A stretch of 22,030 bases of DNA from CAZHBA01 sp964530225 (GTDB lineage: Bacteria > Pseudomonadota > Alphaproteobacteria > UBA6615). The first letter of the stretch is position 1. The number at the start of each line of letters is the position of its first letter. The DNA lies in the NCBI GenBank assembly GCA_964530225.1, contig CAZHBA010000048.1, positions 1-22,030 of the forward strand, given 5' to 3'. A program made the position numbers and the translations under genes. The notes beneath the pieces are model-generated. The model searched no databases, had not been told where the DNA came from, and saw only the letters and a program-made list of their open reading frames with translations. This document shows positions 1 to 6,731 of the stretch, piece after piece.

Positions 1-93
1 CCTACACCTGAGGTGCATTAATCAGAGCACTCATACCGGTTGCCTTTAATCAAAAAAAACAGCCAACCTTCAGACAAGCAAAATTCTATGAGA
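1..93. other. 3' flank of dctM, no gene seen
   Basis: This short AT-rich stretch lies downstream of the TRAP large permease gene. I see no coding signal. An 11-base palindrome (CACCTGAGGTG, 5-15) sits at the very edge and could be an operator for a gene outside the window, but one short palindrome is weak evidence. No T-tract hairpin typical of an intrinsic terminator is visible. Confidence 0.4.
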
Positions 94-1401
94 CTAGCTC
101 ATCCCAGCCGTCTTCGGTAACCACATCACAATGTCCGGGAAAACCGTTATTAGAGCGACCAACAGCAGGGTGACTATGAAATATGGCGCTACACCCTTGA
201 ATATTTTTGTCAGAGGTACGTCTGGAGCCATTTTTGCCATCACGTACACGTTGATGCCCACTGGCGGTGTTATGAGGGCGAGCTCCGACATGATCACTGA
301 ATAAACCCCGTACCAAACTGGGCTGTAACCAAGCCCCAGGATGATAGGGAATGTGAATGGGATGGTTAAAATTAACATGCCCCAAACGTCGAGGACCATG
401 CCCAGCACGATGAAAATCAAGCTCAATGCCAGCATAATTGTAAAGGCACTAGCCTCTTGTACTTCCATCCATTCTATTAGGCCTTGGGTGAGTTCTGTTT
501 GAACGACAAATTTACCCATCATATGGCCGCCGCAGATGATCACAAAGATCATCCCCGAGGTTTGCATAGATTTTAGAAGCGAAATCCGCAGGTTGGCCCA
601 GCTAAGCCGCCTCATCATCAGGGCAATAATTAGAAGGCAGAAGACCCCAACACCAGCAGCCTCAGTGGGTGTGAATATACCTGCGTAAATTCCTCCAATC
701 ACGACAATAAAGGTGCCGAAAATAGGTGCCATTTTATTGAGTGAGGATATTTTTTCAATGAATGTGAATTTTTCCCCTACTGGGCCAAGCTCTGGGTTCA
801 ATTTGCAAATTACTGCAATTGTAGTGGCGTAACCGAGTGTCATCAGAATCCCGGGGATAATACCGGCTATGAACAAGGCCCCAATTGATGTTTCGGTTAA
901 AACGCCATACCCAATAAGGATAATGCTGGGAGGTATTAGAATTCCAAGGGTCCCTGCAGCACTGATGCAGCCTGTCGCTAGGGCATCGTCATATTTGTAT
1001 TTTTGCATCGCCGGAATGCACATCGGACCCATTGTTGCTACAGCAGTGACACTACCCCCCGAGACAGCGCCAAACCCTGCACATGCAACAACGGAAGAAA
1101 TGGCCAAGCCGCCCGGTAGCCTTCCTAGCCAGCGGTACACACATTCATATAAGTCGTAAGCAATGTTAGTTCGCTGAACGAGCTGACCCATCATGAAGTA
1201 GAGTGGGACGGCTACCATTACAAAGTTAGCGCCCACATCTGTGAATGTTACAGCAATCTGGGTTTCTGCATGTGTGGGGCCACCCACAATAAACAGACCA
1301 ACAGAAGCGGTAACCAGCATTGCAAAGGCTATCGGAACGCCTAGAACAATTATCCCAAGCATTCCAACAAAACCGAGAATTCCAATGAGGCTCGGGTCCA
1401 T
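94..1401 (-). CDS. dctM: TRAP transporter large permease, DctM family
   Basis: This is the 435-residue membrane subunit that carries out Na+- or H+-coupled substrate transport in a tripartite ATP-independent periplasmic (TRAP) transporter. The length is normal for DctM. The protein is hydrophobic throughout, with about a dozen predicted membrane spans. Family-typical stretches include GVPIAFAM near residue 21, the Gly/Ser-rich segment GAVSGGSVTAVATMG (111-125) and GTLGILIPPS (150-159). The ATG lies 2 bases after the dctQ stop, so the two permease genes are tightly coupled. With dctQ and dctP it forms a complete importer for a small organic acid or similar solute. The substrate cannot be read from the sequence. 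Base composition is more AT-rich than in the core genes to the right. Confidence 0.95.
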   Translation of the reverse strand: MDPSLIGILGFVGMLGIIVLGVPIAFAMLVTASVGLFIVGGPTHAETQIAVTFTDVGANFVMVAVPLYFMMGQLVQRTNIAYDLYECVYRWLGRLPGGLAISSVVACAGFGAVSGGSVTAVATMGPMCIPAMQKYKYDDALATGCISAAGTLGILIPPSIILIGYGVLTETSIGALFIAGIIPGILMTLGYATTIAVICKLNPELGPVGEKFTFIEKISSLNKMAPIFGTFIVVIGGIYAGIFTPTEAAGVGVFCLLIIALMMRRLSWANLRISLLKSMQTSGMIFVIICGGHMMGKFVVQTELTQGLIEWMEVQEASAFTIMLALSLIFIVLGMVLDVWGMLILTIPFTFPIILGLGYSPVWYGVYSVIMSELALITPPVGINVYVMAKMAPDVPLTKIFKGVAPYFIVTLLLVALITVFPDIVMWLPKTAGMS

Positions 1402-1403
1402 AA

Positions 1404-1925
1404 TTAATCCTCGAAGATGTTGCTTTCAACGTGCGTGAAAGCCTCGGTTTTTATAAAAACGGCAATGACCCTGAGCGCAAAATACACGATAAGCACCACG
1501 CTTATGACGAACATTGTCAGCGTCCAGGCCCAGTATGGGAGTGTTAGGTACTCCGTAACTCGATCGAGCTCATAATCGAACAAGAATTCTTCCCATCCAT
1601 GACGCGCCAGAAGGAAGAAAATAAAGAGTCCAGAAGCGCAGTAGGAAAGAGACATCAATTTCTGCGACTTCGGGCTCACCGCCCCGATTAGCAATTCCAT
1701 TCGAACATGGCCATGAGTGCGCGTGCACTCCGGTATCGCGAATAAGAACACCAACAAAAGTCCCCACTCCGTGAATTCCATTCCCCATATAAATGGGCTG
1801 TTAAATATATATCGAAGTCCTACGTCAATAATGACGACGATCGAAATAGCTGGAAGCACAATTAAGCCGCCAACTTTGTCAATGAACCCGGTTATTTTAC
1901 TTAGCCAATATTCTATTTTTTCCAT
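1404..1925 (-). CDS. dctQ: TRAP transporter small permease, DctQ family
   Basis: A 173-residue protein with four predicted membrane segments (roughly 18-38, 50-66, 88-106, 131-155), the normal layout of DctQ. The segment GHVRMELL between spans 2 and 3 is typical of the family. It is an integral inner-membrane partner of DctM and helps couple the periplasmic binding protein to the transporter. It lies between dctP and dctM in the standard P-Q-M order. A strong hairpin with a T-run separates it from dctP upstream, so read-through of that element should control its expression. Confidence 0.93.
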   Translation of the reverse strand: MEKIEYWLSKITGFIDKVGGLIVLPAISIVVIIDVGLRYIFNSPFIWGMEFTEWGLLLVFLFAIPECTRTHGHVRMELLIGAVSPKSQKLMSLSYCASGLFIFFLLARHGWEEFLFDYELDRVTEYLTLPYWAWTLTMFVISVVLIVYFALRVIAVFIKTEAFTHVESNIFED

Positions 1926-1936
1926 ATCGCTGCCTT

Positions 1937-1976
1937 AAAAAACACCCGGCCAGGATATTTTCCTGGCCGGGTGTTT
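1937..1976 (-). terminator. Intrinsic terminator or attenuator between dctP and dctQ
   Basis: A perfect 16-bp inverted repeat (1940-1955 with 1961-1976) encloses a 5-base loop. The stem core is CACCCGGCCAGGA, mostly G/C. Read on the minus strand it lies just after the dctP stop (TAA at 1997-1999) and is followed by six T residues (1937-1942 on the complement, partly inside the stem base). That is the classic shape of a Rho-independent terminator. Because dctQ and dctM follow in the same direction within about 70 bases, partial termination here would give more binding protein than permease. Confidence 0.85.
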
Positions 1977-1996
1977 AGATATCTACTCTGAGCCTT

Positions 1997-3187
1997 TTAA
2001 TAGAGACCTTGCGCAGGGCTGTTCTCTGCTTCCGCCATAACGTCACTAGCAGACATTGCCGCATACTTCGCGGCAAGCTTCTTGATGTCTGCGATAAATG
2101 CTTTTGCAGGCAGACCCTTCTTCTCGTTCTTTTCGATGAATCGCGCTTCAATCGGCGCAACAGCCTTTTTCCAGCGATTGAGTTCAGCATCTGACATGTC
2201 GATGATTTCGGTCTCACCCATTCCGACCATCTTATCTAGGTTAATTTTATCGTAAAGGTCATAGAAGCCCATGCCTTCTGCGATTGCCATTTGACGTGCC
2301 CAGTTATTCCAGACGACCTTCAGATCTGCCGGCAATTTGTTGTGCCAGTCAGCGCTCAGGCAATACTCGATGGTGAGCAGGTTAAAACCGTTAAAGGTCC
2401 GGTATTTTGTAACTTCATGGGTCTTAAAGATAAGCGCAATGGCATCGCTGAAGTGGATCGCATCGAGCGTATTGCGCTGCATCGCCGTGTAGGCGTCGGC
2501 ACCAGGCATCGATACCTGTGTTCCGCCCAAAGCACCGATAATTTCAGAGTGAATACCGCCGCCCGCACGGATCTTCATCCCCTTGACGTCCTCCAAGGAC
2601 CTGACTGGCTTATTGGTCCACAGATGATAAGGGCTGGTGTGAGCCACGCGCGCGATTTTGACTTTGAATCGCTCGTGTTCCTTTTTCAGATACTTACCGT
2701 AAAGGTGCTCTGCAGTAGCAATCGCTTCATGAGAGTTATTGAAGAGGAAAGGCAGCCCTAAGCCATGGACCAAATTATAGTCCTTCGCTATGTAAAGTGA
2801 AAAACACGGCGCGTAGTTAGAAAGCCCTGTACGAGTTGCTTTCCGCCCCTCTCTTACGCCATGTACAGTTTTGGACCATGTGTCCTTGACCTTTATTTTG
2901 CCGCCAGACATCTCTTCCAGACGGTCAAATCCTTTCCGCTGCAATTTTGAGATACCTGCGACGGGCGGAAGATGGCTAGAGGTTTTAAGGGTGATAACAG
3001 GGCCATCGTAGGTCACCTTGTTAGTTCCATAGTTCCCTTTGCCATTGAACCAGGCTGTTGCCGAGCCGAGAAGTTTTTCCGCTTCGGCAGCGTTGGATCC
3101 TGTAGGACCCGCTACCGCAGCTCCGCTGGCAAGCATTGCAATGCTCGCAGCGGCAGCGGTTAACGTTAAGCTTTTCCTGTTCATCAT
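1997..3187 (-). CDS. dctP: TRAP transporter substrate-binding protein, DctP family
   Basis: The 396-residue periplasmic solute-binding subunit of the TRAP importer. It opens with a signal peptide: basic MNRK, a hydrophobic Ala-rich stretch, and a probable cleavage after AVA near residue 26. The motif GMKIRAGGG places the conserved family Arg at about residue 207, which in characterised TRAP proteins contacts a substrate carboxylate. This suggests an organic acid ligand. Two ATG codons are adjacent (3187 and 3184). The Shine-Dalgarno GGAGG sits 3 bases before the first and 6 before the second, so the second may be used. The protein is somewhat longer than the typical 320-350 residues. It is the first gene of the P-Q-M set. 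Confidence 0.93.
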   Translation of the reverse strand: MMNRKSLTLTAAAASIAMLASGAAVAGPTGSNAAEAEKLLGSATAWFNGKGNYGTNKVTYDGPVITLKTSSHLPPVAGISKLQRKGFDRLEEMSGGKIKVKDTWSKTVHGVREGRKATRTGLSNYAPCFSLYIAKDYNLVHGLGLPFLFNNSHEAIATAEHLYGKYLKKEHERFKVKIARVAHTSPYHLWTNKPVRSLEDVKGMKIRAGGGIHSEIIGALGGTQVSMPGADAYTAMQRNTLDAIHFSDAIALIFKTHEVTKYRTFNGFNLLTIEYCLSADWHNKLPADLKVVWNNWARQMAIAEGMGFYDLYDKINLDKMVGMGETEIIDMSDAELNRWKKAVAPIEARFIEKNEKKGLPAKAFIADIKKLAAKYAAMSASDVMAEAENSPAQGLY

Positions 3188-3244
3188 TTCCCTCCTGAGT
3201 TGGAAATTATTGTAACCCTATTTTTAAATTGTGCCGTTCGCCTT

Positions 3245-3272
3245 TTAATATGACGAGGCATCAGCAGCACAA
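3245..3272 (-). promoter_or_regulatory. Candidate sigma-70 promoter for dctP
   Basis: On the minus strand TTGTGC (3272-3267) and TATTAA (3250-3245) are separated by 16 bases, and the -10 box lies about 55 bases before the dctP start. The fit to the sigma-70 consensus is moderate. The 172-base gap after the cyclase gene makes an independent promoter plausible. Confidence 0.35.
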
Positions 3273-3279
3273 ACATCCG

Positions 3280-3327
3280 TATCTAGAAACTCTTGCTCAA
3301 GTTAATTATGGCTTATTTATCTAGAAA
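3280..3327. repeat. Pair of 10-bp direct repeats upstream of dctP, possible operator
   Basis: TATCTAGAAA occurs at 3280-3289 and again at 3318-3327. Each copy contains the palindrome TCTAGA, and the pair is flanked by inverted CCGTAT (3277-3282) and ATACGG (3327-3332). Both copies lie just upstream of the candidate dctP promoter, where an activator or repressor of the transporter could bind. The function is inferred from position only. Confidence 0.4.
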
Positions 3328-3359
3328 TACGGAATCTCGATAGATCTTTTTCACACTCC

Positions 3360-4343
3360 TTACTTGATAGCGAGCGGATTCACGGGCGAGCCCACAGCAC
3401 CGGTTATTGGCAAAGCTGGAGCGACAAACATGAATTCGTATACCTTGTCTTCGGCACAGTCATCAGCGATGTCTTTAAGATAGAAGATTTCGCCCATGGT
3501 TAGTCCCATGATTGGGATCGCAATCCAATGCCAGGGCTGGTTGATGTTTTCGTCGGTCTCGCAGGGGCGCACTTCGTTACCCCAGGTGTCTGATGCGTAA
3601 CCGGCGATCTTGTTCTCGTAAATCCAGTCCAGCGTCTCAAACGATAGCCCTGGCGCATCGCCGCCGGCATAGCCGTCCCAGCTATTGTCGGCCAGGCAGC
3701 GGTCCATCATGCCGGTGCGCAACACCACATAGTCACCTTGGCGTACGTCGACCCTCTGCTTTTGGCAGGCCTCGTCGAGATCGGCGCAGGTGATCGGATA
3801 ACCGTCGTCCAGGCAGTCGACACCTTTGACCCGCGCCATATCGAGAAATACCCCGCGGCCGACCATCTTGTCCTTGGTTTTTTCGATGCCCGCCTTCTGA
3901 GCGCCGGCGGTCGTTACTTCGCGGCAGTCGTAGCCGTTCCACATGAAATCTTCGAAGAACACATGGCCAAGGCCGTCCCACTGGGTGCCGCACTGCAACG
4001 GCATCATCACCAGATCATCGGCGCCGCGAATACCACGATGATCAAGGACGCCGGAGTAGGCATCGGTACCAGTGCGTGTCATCATGTGGATCGGGTTGAA
4101 CCGGCCCATCGCGGGGTAGGGAGTCTTGGCGCCCTGTGGCCCGAACTGATCGTAGTTAAGACCCAGCGACATGGTCTTGCCCTTTTTCACCAGCTGCGCC
4201 GCGCCAATGATGTCTTCGGGCGAAGTGAAATTGAGTGTGCCGATTTCGTCGTCGAGTCCCCAGCGGCCCCAGTTTTTGTATTTCTCGGCATATTCGGTGA
4301 GCAGGGCGCGGGTGACCCGCATGTCGCTGTTTGGATTCGCCAT
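3360..4343 (-). CDS. Cyclase-family hydrolase (kynurenine formamidase/isatin hydrolase superfamily)
   Basis: A 327-residue protein of the putative cyclase family, whose known members are metal-dependent amidohydrolases such as kynurenine formamidase and isatin hydrolase. Family features include the N-terminal GRWGLDDEIGTLN (26-38), which is typical of the longer cyclase subfamily, and GDYVVLRTG near residue 205. The region matching the family metal motif HxGTHxDxxxH reads QCGTQWDGLGH (117-127), so Asp123 and His127 are kept while both earlier His are Gln. As I recall, a GTQWD subgroup exists, so this may be a subfamily trait rather than a defect. The ATG lies 4 bases past the TetR stop and the Shine-Dalgarno GGAGAG lies inside the TetR gene, so the two are translationally linked. 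Likely role: hydrolysis of a cyclic or N-acyl substrate imported by the neighbouring transporter. The specific substrate is unknown. Confidence 0.88.
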   Translation of the reverse strand: MANPNSDMRVTRALLTEYAEKYKNWGRWGLDDEIGTLNFTSPEDIIGAAQLVKKGKTMSLGLNYDQFGPQGAKTPYPAMGRFNPIHMMTRTGTDAYSGVLDHRGIRGADDLVMMPLQCGTQWDGLGHVFFEDFMWNGYDCREVTTAGAQKAGIEKTKDKMVGRGVFLDMARVKGVDCLDDGYPITCADLDEACQKQRVDVRQGDYVVLRTGMMDRCLADNSWDGYAGGDAPGLSFETLDWIYENKIAGYASDTWGNEVRPCETDENINQPWHWIAIPIMGLTMGEIFYLKDIADDCAEDKVYEFMFVAPALPITGAVGSPVNPLAIK

Positions 4344-4347
4344 TCGT

Positions 4348-5073
4348 CTAGCTCTCTCCAGTTGATTTGGAAATGTCTTTGTTGCGCACCGTAGCGATGC
4401 TTATGGGCGCTTCTGGTATCGAATCGGACTCGAAACCCTGGGCCAAAAATGGCACCAGATAGGCTAGGGCGGCGTCCATGTCAGACGGGTCGCAGGCGCT
4501 ATCGGTCAGCGCCTGGAGGCGTCCCGTATTGGCCATGGTGTAGACCATGGTGCCAAGCAGGAAATGGAACCGCCAGTGTAGATCACGAGGCGGCAGGTGC
4601 GGTAGGGCGCCGGCCAGTGCTTGCAGGAACAGGCCGCTCGAATGGTCGAAATATTTGGCCAGCAGGGCGCGGGTTTCGTCAGACGCGTCGGCGGCCATGC
4701 GCGCGCGCAGGCGCGCGAAGGTCGCGCCCCCGTGGCTGCCGCGCATGCCCGGTTCTAGGAAGGCCGAGACGATCTGGTGCAGCAAGGGCGGCCGGTCTTC
4801 GCTCTCGCGGCATGCGGCCAGCATTTTTAGGCGTTCCTCGGCGATGGGGACGATGCGGCGGGCGAAAACAGCCTCGAGCAGGCCGTTTTTGGAGCCGAAA
4901 TGGTAGTGAACCGCTGCTGTGTTGACCCCGGCGTGCGCCACGACCGTGCGCAGCGACGCGCCATTAACCCCGTTTTCGGAGAACAGATATTCCGCCGAAT
5001 CCAAAATGCGTGTTCGTGTTGATTTCCCTCGCGCATCGACCGCGGGATCGACGTTTTGAGCCGTTACGGCCAT
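4348..5073 (-). CDS. TetR/AcrR family transcriptional regulator
   Basis: A 241-residue one-component regulator. The N-terminal DNA-binding domain spans about residues 18-66: TRTRILDSAEYLF, then the helix-turn-helix SLRTVVAHAGVNTAAVHYHFGSK, a textbook TetR signature. The rest is a ligand-binding and dimerisation domain with no recognisable ligand. It starts at ATG 5073 after GGGGAG. It sits directly before the cyclase gene (4-base gap) and is followed by the transporter, so it probably controls this catabolic set and itself. A palindrome about 50 bases upstream is a good operator candidate. A C-terminal tail of about 25 residues after the last predicted helix looks unstructured. Confidence 0.93.
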   Translation of the reverse strand: MAVTAQNVDPAVDARGKSTRTRILDSAEYLFSENGVNGASLRTVVAHAGVNTAAVHYHFGSKNGLLEAVFARRIVPIAEERLKMLAACRESEDRPPLLHQIVSAFLEPGMRGSHGGATFARLRARMAADASDETRALLAKYFDHSSGLFLQALAGALPHLPPRDLHWRFHFLLGTMVYTMANTGRLQALTDSACDPSDMDAALAYLVPFLAQGFESDSIPEAPISIATVRNKDISKSTGES

Positions 5074-5121
5074 ATCTGCTCCCCAACACCGTATTTTCTA
5101 TACGGCTTTCTTCGGGAGTTT

Positions 5122-5137
5122 AATCAAACGCTTGATT
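5122..5137. promoter_or_regulatory. Candidate TetR operator palindrome
   Basis: AATCAAACGCTTGATT is an inverted repeat with 6-bp arms (AATCAA/TTGATT) and a 4-base centre, about 50 bases upstream of the TetR start on the same strand. The spacing and AT-rich arms with a C/G centre resemble operators of TetR regulators of acyl and fatty-acid metabolism. It lies just past the remains of the broken small gene. Autoregulation is inferred. Confidence 0.6.
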
Positions 5138-5162
5138 GAGTCAATCTGAAAGGTTGGCGCAG

Positions 5163-5361
5163 TTAAAGCGTTGATGGCTCCGGCAGTTCGCCCCAGGCCA
5201 CGACGTCGCCAGCAAAATCTCATGGGATTTGGGGCCAGCCAGAACGGCCCATGGCGATAGGCGGCCATCACATACCGCTTGCCGACATATTCGTTCGTCA
5301 CCAGCACGTTGGTGCCTTCGTACGGCGCCTTAGCGGCGATATTGATCTACTCGACTTTCAT
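5163..5361 (-). pseudogene. Decayed DUF551-like small gene
   Basis: After a good Shine-Dalgarno (GAGGAAGG) an ATG at 5361 opens a frame reading MKVE, then a TAG stop (5349-5347), then INIAAKAPYEGTNVLV and YVMAAYRHGPFWLAPN. A switch of one base near 5220 restores a protein-like C-terminus, DFAGDVVAWGELPEPSTL, ending at TAA 5165-5163. The pattern Trp-Ile at the start (TGG changed to TAG), then EGTNVLV, an aromatic-rich middle, and a final W..LPEP matches what I recall of DUF551 proteins, which are often phage-associated. With one nonsense codon and one frameshift it is probably dead. It sits between the alpha/beta hydrolase and TetR genes and has the same orientation. The family assignment is by eye. 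Confidence 0.6.
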
Positions 5362-5398
5362 CCGCCTTCCTCTATTTCGTAGTGCAATCCGCCGCCAA

Positions 5399-6559
5399 TC
5401 AGCCGGGCCGCGCCTCCAGCACTTCGGCGACCCAGTCGGTCATGTACTCGACTGCCATTTTGCCGTTGTCGCACTGGCAGTGCTCGATGCCGCCGTCTTC
5501 GGGGCCGAATATTTTCAAATCCGCGCGCGGGCTGCTGGTGGCGTTGTCGACGGTGTTGTTGGCCATTTGTACTGGAATTTGCCGGTCGCCACTGCCATGG
5601 ACGACGAGCAGGGGGCACTGAATATTGGGGACTGCCTCGGTTAGGCTCATGCGCCGCGCGATCTCGAGAAATTCGTCGGTGGAATGGGTGCCGAACACCC
5701 AGTTCATGTGCTCGACCCAGTGTGAGACTGACAAGGCCGTTCCCGTGCCGGCGATACGGCCTTCGGTGATGGGTCCCCAATCCCAAATAGCACCCCAGGC
5801 GACACAGCATTTGAGTCGGTGTTCGAACCCAGCTGCGCGCGGCGCGTAGTAACCGCCGAGGCTAATACCGGCGATACCGATGCGGTTTGTATCGATATCC
5901 GGGCGCCCCTCCAAATAGTCGACGGCGGCGGCGGCTGGCACCTCGACCTCGGGAAACAGTTTTAGGTCGCGCAAGCGCAGGGCCTCGCCGACGCCTGGAT
6001 GGTCGACCAGCAGCACCGACACGCCGCGGCGCGAATATTCCTGCGGCACTCGACACAAATAGAGGAACTCCTTCATCACATCGAGGCCGTCGAAATGGAT
6101 CAGGCAGGGTGGGTTCGGCTCGTTGCTCTGCGCCGGCACGAACAGGGCCGGTAACGTGGTATCCTTGTAGGGGATTTCGACCCATTCCATGGTGTCGCCG
6201 CGCAGCTCGACGCCGGAACGGAAGCAGGCGAGCATATACTTGTAGGTCTCGATGCGCTTGGGGTCTTCGGATTCGCACATACGCTCGGCGGTCATTAAAT
6301 AGACCGCGGCGCGCAGATATTTCTCGCCGGCGCTTAGGTTGTTGCCGGCTGCCGCGTCGGCCTTGGCCAGGCGTTCGTTGCGGTCGCCCATGGCCGACCA
6401 GTTAGTGTGCCAAGCATTGTTCGCCGCGTTATCATTGGCACCGGCTAGGGGCTTTAGATCGCGGCAGGCCTCGTCTATTTCCGACATCACGGCGCCGGCG
6501 TTCAGCGTCATCAAGGCCGCCATCGACCAAGGATAATTATCCGGAAAGTATTCAAACAT
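5399..6559 (-). CDS. Alpha/beta hydrolase (2,6-dihydroxypseudooxynicotine hydrolase/FrsA-like)
   Basis: A 386-residue serine hydrolase when started at ATG 6559, which follows GGGGAAG by 5-6 bases. An upstream in-frame start at 6646 adds a very basic 29-residue tail with no ribosome site and looks spurious. The N-terminal ~120 residues form a helical cap. The alpha/beta core then contains the nucleophile elbow GISLGG (Ser233), HGSGDRQIP (Asp325) and GGIEHCQCD (His360), a complete catalytic triad. The cap plus the EHC motif resemble C-C or ester hydrolases of the 2,6-dihydroxypseudooxynicotine hydrolase type. No signal peptide is seen, so it is cytoplasmic. It is divergent from the acyl-CoA ligase gene and heads the minus-strand series leading to TetR and the cyclase. 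Substrate unknown; a carbonyl-containing ring-cleavage or amide intermediate is plausible. Confidence 0.88.
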   Translation of the reverse strand: MFEYFPDNYPWSMAALMTLNAGAVMSEIDEACRDLKPLAGANDNAANNAWHTNWSAMGDRNERLAKADAAAGNNLSAGEKYLRAAVYLMTAERMCESEDPKRIETYKYMLACFRSGVELRGDTMEWVEIPYKDTTLPALFVPAQSNEPNPPCLIHFDGLDVMKEFLYLCRVPQEYSRRGVSVLLVDHPGVGEALRLRDLKLFPEVEVPAAAAVDYLEGRPDIDTNRIGIAGISLGGYYAPRAAGFEHRLKCCVAWGAIWDWGPITEGRIAGTGTALSVSHWVEHMNWVFGTHSTDEFLEIARRMSLTEAVPNIQCPLLVVHGSGDRQIPVQMANNTVDNATSSPRADLKIFGPEDGGIEHCQCDNGKMAVEYMTDWVAEVLEARPG

Positions 6560-6731
6560 GCGCTCTTCCCCCGTTTGTTTGCTGCGCCTGGAACCCGGTG
6601 CGATTTTTATGGGAACGGTTTTACGACGCTTGCGGTTTTTTGCCAAATTGCGGCGCTAATGGTGGGCATGGGTTGTCAAAGTGCGGTATCGAGCTGATCA
6701 TAGCCAGGTCAGTTATGTCGGTGGGAGAGCC

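Noticed and set aside
1..80. GGTTG and CAACC around an A-run near 40-70 as a terminator for dctM
   Set aside because: The arms are only five bases with a loop of about 20 and no T-run in the right place on the minus strand.
3738..4394. A 218-codon plus-strand frame opposite the cyclase-family gene
   Set aside because: It is antisense to a gene with clear family motifs and has no ribosome site or recognisable domain.
6560..6731. A copy of the TetR palindrome in the divergent hydrolase/ligase promoter region
   Set aside because: I looked for AATCAA..TTGATT and found only a weak CTGA..TCAG pair with a different sequence.
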